This document shows positions 31,844 to 42,020 of a DNA stretch of 64,000 nucleotides, one piece after another. Within the stretch, counting starts at the first letter, position 1. Every line of letters starts with the position of its first letter. Source of the DNA: Callorhinus ursinus (Eukaryota > Chordata > Mammalia > Carnivora > Otariidae); NCBI RefSeq assembly GCF_003265705.1, contig NW_020312859.1:5885907-5949906 (forward strand), read 5' to 3'. Below the pieces are notes generated by a model. It was not told the origin of the DNA. It made no database searches and saw nothing but the letters and a program-made list of their open reading frames with translations. The translations under genes were made by a program, and so were the position numbers.

Positions 31844-32199
31844 AAATAGACACTTTCATATAAATATTTAAACATGGAGCTTACCAGACGCCTGACAAGG
31901 CCCTGTACTGTGCCCGCAGGAACCAGGTAGACAGATGGGGGCTGTCCGGTTCCTTCCAGGCTCACCTGTAGGTCTCAGGCCCCGCCCTCCAAAACCAGAG
32001 CTGCCCTGAGGCTGGACTTCAGGTGCTGGGAGAACGGACAGTGGCTTCCTCCACCTTGATGTTGGGAGGCAAGGAAGGTCTTTCCTGCTGCCCAGAAAGT
32101 GAGGGGCCCTGGGCAGAGGCCCGGCAGGCGGGGGTGAGCCGGGCCCTGCTACGGCCCACACAGACACACACACTGGGAAGAGATTGCATCTTCCCCCGG
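31844..32199. other. GC-rich unassigned stretch
   Basis: This is unique GC-rich sequence leading into the candidate regulatory block. Overlapping frames on both strands lack family resemblance. Confidence 0.4.
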
Positions 32200-32515
32200 A
32201 CCAGCGAGATTCTATAAACATAATCAAAATGTAATAGAAACTTTTTGGAAATGCTGTTATGAGGAGAAAGCATCAATCTTGATGGAACTCCGCTCAACAG
32301 GCTTTGCGGAGCTAATCAATCATGGTCAGGACTCGGCCTCCCCATCTGTCTGCGCCGGGGACCGCGCGGAGCTTGCCGGCTCCCCGGCTGGGGCTGCGTC
32401 CCCTCACCAGGCAATCCATCATGTGGCAGGGGGACGGCGGGAGGGGAATAATAGCACGCTAATAAACTAGGGGCTTTTTTCATTCCCAACTAATTTTTAG
32501 TAAATGAGCCCAATC
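32200..32515. promoter_or_regulatory. Candidate conserved regulatory block with CpG core
   Basis: Two AT-rich arms surround a CpG-rich core at about 32350-32400. The left arm has 'cataatcaaaatgtaatag', 'gcatcaatcttgatgg' and 'gctaatcaatcatgg'. The right arm has 'aatagcacgctaataaac' and 'caactaatttttagtaaatg'. The AATCAATCA string resembles a PBX/HOX-type composite site. No repeat is present. The function is inferred from composition only. Confidence 0.48.
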
Positions 32516-33045
32516 CAGGCAGAGCAGGAAAAAGAGCCCGAGGAGATGGTGCTTCCGAGATGCGCCTGGCTGGCCGGGGACAATGGCTCGTGGGCCCGAG
32601 GGGAAGCGGAGAGCCAGCCCAGCCCAGGGATAACTGTCTCAGCTCAGCTGGGGCAGCAAGCAGCCCGTGGAGGCGCAGGGAGCAAGGGGGCCGAGTGACT
32701 TCGGGTGGGCGGCAGGGCTTACTGGGGCGGGCCCACAGTGCTGATGCCCCGGGCCGCGGCTGCCATACCAGGCTCTGGTTTGGGGCTTGAGCTTCCCAGA
32801 GAAGCCAAAAGCAGAGCGCTAGGTCCGAGCAATGGGGCAAAGGGCCCGGTACAAGCAATGAACCCCGGGATGAAGAGCAGAGAGCAAGGTGGGCTTAGAC
32901 AGAGGGGCTGTGAATGATCAAAGGTGCCTGGTGCCCATTTTCATCTGGCAGTACCTGCCTCGGGGGTGAACCTTCCAGGTTACACAGTAGGACAGAGTGT
33001 GATATTCTCATAGAGGCCTGTAATTTGGAGGACCATGTCTGTTTT
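32516..33045. other. GC-rich unassigned stretch
   Basis: This is unique GC-rich DNA flanking the candidate block, with no exon or repeat recognised. Frames of up to 122 codons on the minus strand look like compositional artefacts. Confidence 0.4.
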
Positions 33046-33049
33046 TACT

Positions 33050-33130
33050 CATCCTTCTGTCTCTACCACTTTGCTTTGTGCATGGCACATGGTGAGCCCT
33101 TATAAATATTTGTTAAGTGAATACATGAAT
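33050..33130 (+). repeat. L2/MIR 3' tail fragment
   Basis: 'gtgcatggcacatggtgagccc' and 'ataaatatttgttaagtgaatac' match the shared L2/MIR 3' end in sense orientation. Confidence 0.75.
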
Positions 33131-33284
33131 GTGAATTGTCCCCGAGATAGCAGATTTTGAAGATCTGTCTGATAATTTCCTTAAATTCTTTAAGTTCTTT
33201 TCCTAAAGTACATTATCAGATCAGTCCCTGGTTTCCTCCCACCCAGGACTCAGTTTTGGACAGGACTGTTTGGAGAAGGCGTAC

Positions 33285-33430
33285 ATATTTATCATCTGTT
33301 GCTATGTAACAAATTACCCCAAAACGAAATTGCTTTAGACAACAATAAACATATTATCTCTCACAGTTGCTGTGGGTCAGGGATTCGGGAACTTTCCCTG
33401 CACTGTTCCCAGTCCTGGTAAGTCTTTCTG
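33285..33430 (-). mobile_element. MaLR-type LTR fragment (MLT1-like), antisense
   Basis: 'tcatctgttgctatgtaacaaattaccccaaaac' and 'tatctctcacagttgctgtggg' are the reversed 3' end of an MLT1-type LTR. Only about 145 bp remain. Confidence 0.85.
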
Positions 33431-33439
33431 TAGGTATGG

Positions 33440-34040
33440 TCATCAGCTCTTCACTGGGAATTTATGGATGGCTGCAAAATTTTTTGACATTCCCCTCATC
33501 AAGAGATGAAGTCTCTCTCTTCTCCCCTTGAATCTGAGCTGACTTGTAACTGATTTGGCCAAAGACAAATATGGAAGAAGTGCTGCCGTTCTGGGTTCTG
33601 GGTCTAGTTTTTAAAAGGACTGTCAACTTTCACCTTGGTCTCCTGGAGCCTGAGCTGCCATCGAAGAAGAAGTCTGGCCCCTCTTCTGGACACACTTCAT
33701 GGGCAGGCTCTGCGTCTACACAGAGAAGGGGAGATGCCCAGCTGAGGCCAGCCTTCTAGTCCTTGCCGATGTCCAGACCTGGGAGTGATGCCATCTTGGA
33801 CCCTCCAGCCTAGCCCAGATGGCTGAATCCCACCAAGTGAACACAGTCAGTGCCACATAGAGCAAAAAACGGTCCAGATGAACCTTGCCACAAAATCATG
33901 GGACATAATAAGATGATTGTTGTTTTCAGCCACGAAGTATTGGGGTGGTTTGTTCAGAATCAAGAGATAATTGGAAGACCCAGAATTCAAGGAAAGATCA
34001 TAGACTGTAGCTGGTCCAACTGCACATTCTGTGTTTGAAT
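33440..34040 (+). mobile_element. MaLR-type LTR (MLT1-like), sense
   Basis: 'ttgacattcccctcatcaag', 'gaatctgagctgacttgtaac', 'ctcctggagcctgagctgcc', 'cacttcatgg' and 'gttgttttcagccacgaag' run in LTR sense order, ending near 'gtggtttgttcag'. With the previous entry it forms a head-facing pair of LTR pieces that are probably independent insertions. Confidence 0.75.
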
Positions 34041-34210
34041 AATTTCTTTTTTTTTTCTTTCTTTCTAGACATCATTCAGTCTTTTGCTTAAATACGTAGA
34101 GGGGCAGGACAATTATTACCTCTGGGGTTAGTTCCTTCTGTAGTATGGTGGTTGTAGCTCTTCTCCCTTCGTCCTGCTCTTCCTCCATCTTCCTTTCCCT
34201 CTGCTGTTTT

Positions 34211-34264
34211 CCTTCCTTCCTTTTCTTCCTTCCTTCCTTCCTTCCTTCCTTCCTTCCTTCCTTC
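34211..34264 (+). repeat. (CTTC)n microsatellite
   Basis: A CTTC tetranucleotide array of about 54 bp has one TTTTC interruption near its start. On the reverse strand it gives a GAAG purine tract. Confidence 0.93.
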
Positions 34265-34269
34265 ACCTT

Positions 34270-34470
34270 TTGTTTCATTTGTGTCCCCAGTGGATTGGCT
34301 GAGGTTTGCCCACATTGGTAGGAGCAGATCTCTTTACTTAGTCTACTGAATCAAATACTAATGTCTTCCAGAAACACCCTCATAGATACACTCAGAAATA
34401 ATGTTTTACCAGCTCTCTGGGCATCTCTTGGCCTGGTCAAGTTGACACATAAAACTAGCTGTTACAGGGA
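34270..34470. other. LTR-like sequence of uncertain family
   Basis: 'aataatgttttaccagctc', 'ctgggcatctcttggcc' and 'gtcaagttgacacataaaac' form a pattern seen repeatedly in mammalian LTR-derived DNA. I cannot assign the family with confidence. Confidence 0.4.
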
Positions 34471-35745
34471 GTGGTACCTGAGCTGGTTCTGGCTTGGAGT
34501 GTAGGAGGTGAGCAGGTACATGGGAAGGAGCCTCTTCTGGGGGTGCTAGTGTTGAGTGCAAGGTGTGGGGATGGTAACGGTGGGGCATGAAGAGAGGAGA
34601 GGTGGTTATGGCCATATCACAATAGGCCTTAATGCCACTTAGGAGTTCAGACTCCATGGCCAGGTGGAGCCGGAAGAGAGTTCCCCTTCAGAGGCCACCC
34701 TCTGGTTGCTGGGGGGGGGGTGGTTGGGGCGGCAGCAGGGAGACCAGGTAGAGGTCGATTGGCTGAAAGATGGTGGCAGCTTGGACTGGGGTGGAGATGG
34801 CAGAGTCGCAGGAATGTGGGTGGTTTGGAAAGTGTAATGGGTGTTGACTGTATTACTTGAGACTATGTCATTCTGCTGTAAAGGATAAGAAAAACAAATA
34901 GGTTGGGATGCATCTTCTACAAAGCGTTTGGCATAGATTGTACATAAGCTTGTCGCTTATGCAACGGAGGCAAAACTTAGAGGATGTGTTAAGTACACAC
35001 AATGAGTAAGCTTCTGAGACTCAGGCAGAATTCATAAGATGTGTTAAATGTAGATAGTAAGAATGTTAGCAACCTGCTAATCATAGATAGATTGAATGGC
35101 TTATATGGTAACACAAAGAAGAGGACTGTAAATAGAAATGGGTGGAAAGATCAAGTCATGATGGTACCACCTCCAACAGGTCATCCCTAAATTGGCCACC
35201 CACTGGTGTTACCGACCCTGGGCTTATTCTGTCCCCACATATGCTCTGTCCAAGAAAGGCGGATGAAACCAAGGGCTGTTCAGAGGTGAGTGGTAAAGCT
35301 GCAGCACTGGTTAGACATACATACTTGCCTTGTCTCTTCAATAGAGTATGTGTGTCATTGACCCCAGGTAGCTTCCATCTGTGGGACGCCCTTGCACCAA
35401 CCACAGCTCTGGTCTTCTGAACCACATAGCAGCAGGGCAGGCTGGGGTGGAAAGGAAAGAGCCAGGACATATGAAAATTACATACCCCAGGGTTCCAGGG
35501 CCATTCGGCCATTCTCCTCACTTACACCCCATCTCAAATGTGTCAACCAACTTCATGTCTTTTATTCTTGATTTATATTTATTTATTTTGCTTTGTGTCT
35601 TATTTGGTTTAACGAATGACATGATTTGAGCACCTCAGTTTGGTCTGTGAGCTTTCCTATTTTGTAGCCTGTTAGTTGCCTGGTAGTATTTTTGTGATGG
35701 GAGAAGGCAGATCATTGGCTGGGACAAGAGGGGTTATCAAGAGCT
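34471..35745. other. Unassigned non-coding stretch
   Basis: About 1.3 kb has no named repeat or exon. A run of about ten Gs lies near 34711, and a 7-bp stem hairpin (CATAAGC/GCTTATG) lies at about 34943-34961. Confidence 0.4.
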
Positions 35746-35750
35746 CTCCT

Positions 35751-35937
35751 GGGGCGCTTGGGTGGCTCAGATGGTTGTGTCTGCCTTCAGCTCAGGTCAT
35801 GATCTCCAGGTCTTGGAATTGAGTCCCACATCGGGCTCATGTTCAGCTGGGAGTCTGCTTCTCCCTCTCCCTCTGCCTCTCCCCCTGCTTGTGCTGTCTC
35901 TCTCTCAAATGAATAAATAAAATCTTTAAAAAAAAAA
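35751..35937 (+). mobile_element. SINEC retroposon, sense
   Basis: The tRNA-like head 'gcgcttgggtggctcag' is followed by CT-rich sequence and 'gaataaataaaatctttaaa'. A short diverged duplication (agctctcct / agctctttt) is present. This is the first of only four sense-strand SINEC copies in the window. Confidence 0.93.
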
Positions 35938-35987
35938 CAGCTCTTTTAAGCTAAGAGCCTCCTATCTCTATTTGGAGGTACACATTT

Positions 35988-36166
35988 TTAAAAAGATTTT
36001 ATTTATTTATTTGAGAGAGAGAGCAAGAGAGAGAGAGCACAAGAGGGGGGAGGGTCAGAGGGAGAAGCAGGCGGGGAGCCTGACGTGGGGACCCGATCCT
36101 GGGACTCTGGGATCATGACCGGAGATGAAGGCAGTCACTTAACCAACTGAGCCACCCAGGCACCCC
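35988..36166 (-). mobile_element. SINEC retroposon, antisense, left member of a pair
   Basis: It runs from 'aaaaagattttatttattta' to 'gagccacccaggcacccc'. It is followed after only about five bases by the tail of a second SINEC. The outer duplication of the pair, ggaRgtaYacattt, is at 35974-35987 and 36395-36408. Confidence 0.92.
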
Positions 36167-36171
36167 ACCCA

Positions 36172-36392
36172 TTTTTTTTTAAAGAGATTTCATTTATTTA
36201 TTAATTTGACAGAGAGAGCGAGAGAAAGAGAGAGAGAGAGAGCACAAGCAGGGGGAGTGGCAGGTAGAGGCAGAGGGAGAAATAGGCTCCCCATGGAGCA
36301 GAGAGCCCGACGTGGGACTCGATCCCAGGACCCTGGCATCACCACCTGAGTGGAAGGCAGAAGCTCAACGGACTGAGCCACACAGGCGCCCC
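36172..36392 (-). mobile_element. SINEC retroposon, antisense, right member of a pair
   Basis: It runs from 'gagatttcatttatttatt' through a long GAGA tract to 'gagccacacaggcgcccc'. It shares an outer target duplication with the left member. The left copy was probably inserted into the A-tail of this one. Confidence 0.92.
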
Positions 36393-36599
36393 TGGGAAGT
36401 ATACATTTAATGCACCCAGAGAGGACTCTGGGCAGGGATGGGATTGCAGGAGAATCACCATCAGAGGCCCCGCCTCAGCTCTGTGGGTCTGGAGCACAGG
36501 AAGCCAAGACAAGCTACGCAAGCATTTTTAAGGATCCTCCATGCAGCCGATCCTTCTGCTAACATTTCATTGGCCAAAGCAAGTCACATGGCTAAGCCC

Positions 36600-37010
36600 A
36601 ACCCCCAACAGGAAGAGTATTCAGCCCTAAAGAGGAAGGAAATTCCGACCCAGGCTCCAACGTGGATGAACCTTGAGGATGCGACGCTGAGTGAAATAAG
36701 CCAGTCACAAAAGGACAAGTATGTATGATTCCACTTATATGAAGTACTTAGAGCAATCAGATTCATAGAGACAGAAAATAGAGCAGTGGTTGCTAGGGGC
36801 TGGGAGAAGGAGGAATGGGGAGCGGTTGCTTGATTGATGTAGAGTTTCAGTTTTACAAGAGTTTCGAAAGAGTTCTGGAGTTTTGTCGCGCGGCCATGTG
36901 AATGTACTTACCACCAATGAACTCTACAGTTAAAAATGGTTAAGTTGGTAATTTTGCTGTTGTTAAAGAACTTTAATTCAAATAAAAAAAGAAAATTCAA
37001 TTTAAACACC
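36600..37010 (+). mobile_element. L1 ORF2 C-terminus and 3' UTR, sense
   Basis: An open frame contains EEYSALKRKEIPTQAPTWMN, a decayed form of the L1 ORF2 tail. It is followed by 'agccagtcacaaaagg', 'gtggttgctaggggctggg' and an A-rich end at about 36980. The copy is 5'-truncated and non-functional. Confidence 0.85.
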
Positions 37011-37290
37011 AGGTGGTATAAAATAAGTGCAAAGACAAAAGTAATGTAGTGTCCACAATCCCACCACACAAGGATAGACTCTGCTGACCACTGGAATCCC
37101 TGGTGGACATTTCTCTGTACTTGAATATTCCATGGACGCATGTACTAATTTTCTTTAACCGCCGTACATACACTACGGTGTTGGATTCTTCTCAAGCAAA
37201 ATTGCTTTGAACAAGTCATTGTTCTGGAGTCGATACACAGAGTCCCATCATCATTTTTAATGGCTGGATGGTATTCCACCTATTGTGTCC
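37011..37290 (-). mobile_element. Probable ancient L1 fragment, antisense
   Basis: 'ccacaatcccaccacacaag', 'tttaatggctggatggtattcc' and similar pieces resemble a very old reversed L1 3' UTR. The match is weak. Confidence 0.5.
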
Positions 37291-37294
37291 CCTA

Positions 37295-37430
37295 ACTGTA
37301 TCAGTTCATAAGGCCATGTAGCAAAACACCTCAAAACTCAGTGGCTTAAGACAACTAGCATTTATTATGCTTAGGATTATTGTGAACGTGTTTTCCTGTG
37401 GGACCACGTTCAGGAGAAGGGAAGCTAAGG
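37295..37430 (-). mobile_element. MaLR-type LTR fragment, antisense
   Basis: 'gccatgtagcaaaacacctcaaaactcagtggc' and 'ttaagacaactagcatttatt' are the reversed 3' end of an MLT1-type LTR. Confidence 0.75.
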
Positions 37431-38035
37431 AAACACGATAAAATAGAGGAAGAAATGTAAGTCAGGATGTGATGTTAGCTGGAGATAGGCTTCAGCCTGG
37501 TTCAGTGGAGAGTTTTGGAGCACAAAAGTGCACCTCCCACCTTGGTTCCACCTTAAGCCCCTTTGATCCACCCCTCCCTTGTCAATCAATCTCTGGCTAC
37601 AAGTTGACAGATCCTGTTGAGCCAATGGCAATTCTCCAGAGAAGGCTGGAGGTGAAAGCTATTAGCAGCCAATACTGAAGCAGCCTACTAAACAGAAGAT
37701 GGTAAATTTTATGTGTATTTAACCGTAAGTAAAACAACAACAACAACAAAACCCCCCAAAAATCAGTGGGGTGGGGAAGTACACTCCATCTACAGTGGGA
37801 GGCCCTACAAACTTACAAGGCAAAGGATATGGATGTATAATCCTGATATAGTGGAGTAAGAATCGGGATCAATGATCTAATTCATTACATTTGCTCAGAT
37901 TTGCGTGGTGAGGACACTTCTCTGGCAATCCCAGTGGGGGATGGGCTGGCCCTCATCCAAGAGGCAACAATCCAGGTGAGGGCAGGGGAGCCCAGTAGAT
38001 GGAAATGAGATAGAAGATGTACTCAGAGCCTTGTT
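37431..38035. other. Unassigned non-coding stretch
   Basis: No repeat or exon is recognised. A CAA-rich run lies near 37732-37750. Confidence 0.4.
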
Positions 38036-38285
38036 TGTTGATGACTTCCTATACCTGAAGTACTGTGCCCAAGACTGTGCATTTGTCATCTCCCTTAAGC
38101 TTTCAACAAGCCCACGACGTAGGTCTACTATGAATCCCTTTGTACAGATGGGGAAACCGAGGTAATAGGAGGGGAAGTGTCCTGCTTAAGGATGCACAGC
38201 TGGGAGGAACTCAACATGGCATTCAAACCCACATCTGCCTGCCTCCAGGGCCCAGGTCTTTAACTACCACGCCCTACCAACTTGG
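38036..38285 (-). repeat. MIR SINE, antisense, nearly full length
   Basis: 'cttaagctttcaacaagccc', 'gtacagatggggaaaccgagg' and 'ggatgcacagctgggagg' follow the reversed MIR order, ending with the 'tctttaactaccacgcc' counterpart of the 5' region. Confidence 0.88.
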
Positions 38286-38589
38286 TTGAGGGTGCAAGGC
38301 AAGTGATTTGACCTCTGAGTTTGGGTGACAGGTGGGTGGAGACCCCATCGACTAAGGCTGAGCACTGCCCCTGTGAGATCCACTGGGGACAGTCACGTGG
38401 GAGAGGAAAGTGGGGAGGGGGGAGACCAATTTTGAATGGAAAAGGAAAATGCTCAGCTCCAAATTAGCAGCATTTTCCTCTGGCCTTGCTTTTCTTCACT
38501 TGTTTACCTGTAACTTCTTCCAACTCCGGCTGCTGGGGACAGAGAGAAGCGGAAGACAGGAATCCTCCAGGGGCTCAGATGCTGCTCGG
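38286..38589. other. Unassigned non-coding stretch
   Basis: This is unique sequence with nothing recognisable. Confidence 0.4.
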
Positions 38590-38765
38590 CTCGCGATGTA
38601 GCCTGACAAATCAAGTGGGTAAAACCCATTAATTAGCAGTTTTGGAAACAGTTGCAAAGTTAATTATTCCGTTTTCTGATGAAAGAAAGCTAATTTTTGG
38701 CATTTACACCGACAGTGACATGAACTAACATTTTTCGAGTTGACATCCCTCAAGATAAATGATGC
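38590..38765. promoter_or_regulatory. Candidate conserved enhancer, TAAT-rich
   Basis: A repeat-free block has 'cccattaattagcag', 'gttaattattccg' and 'gaaagctaatttttgg'. The TTAATTAG string is a strong homeodomain-type double core. It sits between MIR and GC-rich unique DNA. Conservation is not tested. Confidence 0.47.
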
Positions 38766-39239
38766 TGTGAGGCATTTGTGCAAACATCCTGACCCACAGC
38801 ACTCTGACGAAGACTGTCTGTAACGGGCACCTTCGCTACAGTTTTTGCCCGGCGAGTTTGGGGGGTGGGCGAGCCAAGAAGGGGGGTGTATCTGGTGGGG
38901 GCAGTGAAAAGGAGAAAGCTGGTGACATACAGAGAAGATTCAAAGCCAGAGAGAACATTTGCATGTTCAGAAGGCTTTGCCGTAATGGCGAGAGGAGGGG
39001 GGCTTGCTAACATTGCTGTCCCTCTGTCTGTCTGTCTGGGGTGAGATTCCCACCCAGAGGAGGCACCTAGTTTTTCCAAGTGGTTGCTTCCAAATTCAGG
39101 TCTTCTCCCCAGACCTAGCTTCTGAATACTAGGCTGATGCGTCCAGGTTTCTGCTGAACAGCTTCACTCAGCATCCTGGAGGCATCTCAAACTCACTTTG
39201 TCCCGAAGGAACTCCCGGCTCCCCTGCCCTTGTCTTCCC
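38766..39239. other. Unassigned non-coding stretch up to the gap
   Basis: No repeat or exon is recognised. A short GTCT array ('ctgtctgtctgtctgg') is present near 39025. Confidence 0.4.
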
Positions 39240-39249
39240 NNNNNNNNNN
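39240..39249. other. Assembly gap of 10 N
   Basis: Ten unknown bases are written here. The round number suggests a placeholder of unknown true length. The right flank begins with a tandem repeat. Confidence 0.99.
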
Positions 39250-39296
39250 CACCCCTCCACGTGATCAGGCGGCACCACCCCTCCACGTGATCAGGC
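39250..39296 (+). repeat. 26-bp tandem repeat bordering the gap
   Basis: A 21-bp unit beginning CACCCCTCCACG and ending ATCAGGC occurs at 39250-39270 and again at 39276-39296, with GGCAC between. More units may lie in the gap. Confidence 0.9.
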
Positions 39297-39585
39297 CAGA
39301 ATCGCAGCCAGCATCCCTCTCCCTCACTCATTCCCACCATCCATCTTATCAGCAAGATCTGCCAATGAATGCACTACCTCGGACCCATGCCTCAGATACG
39401 GCTCCTCCTTTTGCATTTACCACCACTCCCGGGTCTGTGTAAGTAACACCATCCCTTCAAACTCCCTGGCGGCCTGTAGGGACACCGTGAGAGCCACACA
39501 TGAAGGTTTACATTTCCTTGTTGCCTCATTGAAGCAAGGGAACAGAAACAGGTGAATTTAATTTAAAAACTTTCTTTAGGCTGAC
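39297..39585. other. Unassigned non-coding stretch
   Basis: No repeat or exon is recognised. Confidence 0.4.
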
Positions 39586-39589
39586 GAAT

Positions 39590-39990
39590 TTTATTTTTTA
39601 GAACAGTTTTAGGTTCACAAAAATACTGAATGCAAAGTACAGAGATTTCCCACGGACCGCCTGTCCCCACGCATGCACAGCCTCCCCCATTAGTGCCCAT
39701 CCGCCAGCAGTGGCACATTCATTACACCTGATGGACCCTCACTGACACATCATCATCTCAAGACCGTAGTTGACATTAGGGTTCACTGTTGGTGTTGTAC
39801 GTTCTGTGGGTTTGGCCCGACACGTAATGACACACATCCATCCTTACAGTATTATGCAGAGTAGTTGGACTGCCCTAAAGACCCTCTGTGCTCCACCCAC
39901 TCCTCGCTTCCTCCGCCCCGGCCCCGCCCCGGCGACCGCTTGTCTTTTTACTTGCCTCCATAGCTTTGCCTTTTCCAGTGTGGTTTGAAG
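39590..39990 (-). mobile_element. Ancient L1 3' region, antisense
   Basis: 'acagttttaggttcacaaaa', 'attagggttcactgttgg', 'cagtattatgcagagtag' and 'gctttgccttttccag' repeat the order seen at 45-520. The 3' part carries the GC-rich 'ccggccccgccccgg'. Confidence 0.83.
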
Positions 39991-40730
39991 TGATGTCCCC
40001 TCCTCCTCTTGCCTCTGTACAGCCCACTCTGCATGGAGAGAGCTCATACATATGCAAACCGGACCATGTCCTTTCCCACCAGACTGAGAAGAAAAATGGG
40101 ACTCCCTCCTTCAGCCGACAATGCTTTGCGGGATCTGGCCTCAGCCTGCTTGCCCACCCACCCCATGCCACTCTCTGATCAGTATATCCAGTGATCTTGG
40201 CTTTCCTTTCAGTTCTTCAAACTCGTCCTGCCTGGTCTTGCTGAAGTGTAAATTGCAGAGAGGGGAGTGGAGCCATCCTCAGGCACTGCGCAGGCCAGGT
40301 GGTCCTGGGGGTATGTGGGAGCCCCTGGGGATGGGAGTGGGAGGGAGCGAGTGGACTGGGTTTGCACTAACCCTCTGCCTCTCTGGAACGGAGCTTGAAT
40401 CCTGTGCTCTGGGCAGCATCCTTCTTAACATGGGCAGATTAATTGAAAACAGATGTCAAGTGGTGGAATTTAAACACACACATCTCACCAAATGTCAGCT
40501 TTTCCCCTGGGCTACGATGGAGTTTTCGCTTCTCATCCTCACCAAGGAACTTCGAAAAAGCCTCTTAGACGTGCTGGTGGTGTGCTTGACCCCAACAGTC
40601 TTTTAGGCAAAAACTTCTCAAAAACTCAAGGCAAGTTATGACTCTGAAAATTTGAATCCACGTGATGAATTTATTTGTACGGGCTGCATACAAAGGGTAC
40701 TCTGAGAACAGCTGACTCTTGTAATAACCA
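39991..40730. other. Unassigned non-coding stretch
   Basis: No repeat or exon is recognised. A 161-codon open frame crosses it (40121-40606) without family resemblance. AT-rich pieces such as 'gcagattaattgaaaac' lie near 40433. Confidence 0.4.
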
Positions 40731-40734
40731 CAGA

Positions 40735-40874
40735 GCCTTCAGATTGAAAGGACGGGAGGGCACAGTCTCATTTCCCCAGTCAGAGGTGGGAAACTGAGGC
40801 CCAGAGCATGGAAGGGACTTGTCCGAGGTTGCTCAGCACGTTAGCGTCAAAGCTGGGGCTGGGACCCACAGCCA
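40735..40874 (-). repeat. MIR SINE fragment, antisense
   Basis: 'ctcatttccccagtcagagg', 'gaaactgaggcccagagc' and 'gttgctcagcacgttagc' follow the reversed MIR. Confidence 0.8.
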
Positions 40875-40887
40875 GAGACTATTTTCT

Positions 40888-41103
40888 TTTTTTCTTTTTT
40901 AAAGATATTATTTATTTATTAGAGAGAGAGCACGAGTGAGTGAGTGGGATTAGGAGTAGAGGGAGAGGGAGAGAGAGAATCTCCAGCAGACTCTTAGCTG
41001 AGCACGGAGCCAGGTCTGCAGCTCGATCGCACAACCCCGAGATCATGACCTGAACTGAAATCAAGAGTCAGACGCTTAACCAATTGAGCCACCCAGGTGC
41101 CCC
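40888..41103 (-). mobile_element. SINEC retroposon (older subtype), antisense
   Basis: It runs from 'aaagatattatttatttatt' to 'gagccacccaggtgcccc'. It carries the 'atcaagagtcagacgctt' version of the tRNA-related part rather than 'gccgaaggcagacgc'. The 13-bp duplication gagaYtattttct is at 40875-40887 and 41104-41116. Confidence 0.94.
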
Positions 41104-41116
41104 GAGATTATTTTCT

Positions 41117-41600
41117 AAAGTACAGATCGGATGCTGTCTTCCTCCATGCCACTCTGTGCCTGAATAAACCTGGACTCCTTGGCAGGGCCTGGGAGGTCCT
41201 TCACTGCCTCCCCTGCACCCCAGCCTCATCTCCCCCACTCTCCCAGGGTAAGGGACCTCCCTGTGTTCCTCAACATAGGCCTCTGCTGCCTGGCCCATGA
41301 TGTTTCTTCTGTCTCTCTACCAATCTAGTAAACTCCTATTCGCTTCTCACAAACCAAATCAGTTGTGCCCTTCTCTCACAAGAACCCCCAACTCCCCAGC
41401 TAGCTGCACATCTTCTGGGATCCCATTACTCTGCACATCTTCTGGGATCCCACAGCATCGGACACAGGTCACTGTAATTATCTGAATATTTCTCTGTTCC
41501 CCCCTCTTCCTCCTTAAAACCCTGTGTTTTATTTTATCTGCTTCCCTGGAACTTGGCACAGAACCCAGCACACAGTATGCACTCAGCAGACACCTGCGAC
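41117..41600 (+). mobile_element. L2 LINE 3' end, sense, with a tandem duplication
   Basis: 'gacctccctgtgttcctc' and the 3' end 'ggcacagaacccagcacacagtatgcactcagcag' support a sense L2. At 41404-41425 and 41431-41452 a 22-bp segment starting CTGCACATCTTC is exactly duplicated with 27-bp spacing. Confidence 0.65.
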
Positions 41601-41639
41601 TTGGACATTGTCCAAGCCGAGGGAGCCCTGTGTTGGCTT

Positions 41640-42020
41640 TCTTACTCAGCTTTTCGGTACTATCTGACCCCGCTGAGCTCTCTCTTCTTGAGATTCCCCC
41701 TGCTGCACCAGGCATGGTTCTCTCCAGCCTCGTTTTCCCTCCCAGGTCTCCGACTGTTTACTTCTGTTTCCTTTCAGGATGTTCCCTCCTCCGCCCATCT
41801 CTTCTAGTCTGTGGTGTTCCAGGATTGGTCCCGGCCCTCTCCTCTCTGGAAGCCTTCTCTGCCTGGGTGAACTGTTCCAGGACTCAGGGCCTTTGCCTAT
41901 GCTCTTCCCTCCCCCTGGGTTACTGTTTCCTTCATTTCTGGTGCGAGCAAGTTCTTCTCAACCTTCAGGTTCCACCCTTGCCGAGAGTCCTTCCCTGACC
42001 ACCTGAGCACCGGTCCTGAG
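41640..42020 (+). mobile_element. L2 LINE fragment, sense
   Basis: 'actcagggcctttgcctatgctcttccc', 'caaccttcaggttccacc' and 'gagtccttccctgaccacc' are classic sense L2 3'-region text. Confidence 0.8.

Noticed and set aside
34211..34264. Polypurine tract as a regulatory element
   Set aside because: It is a plain CTTC microsatellite beside LTR-derived DNA. No further motif supports regulation.
39250..39296. CRISPR-like direct repeats
   Set aside because: There are only two copies with a 5-bp spacer in a mammalian genome. It is a small tandem repeat.
39895..39935. GC-box cluster as a promoter
   Set aside because: It lies inside the antisense L1 3' region at 39590-39990 and is explained by mutation of that repeat's C-rich segment.
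40121..40606. Open frame of 161 codons
   Set aside because: No family resemblance. It spans mixed unique sequence, and nothing indicates coding selection.
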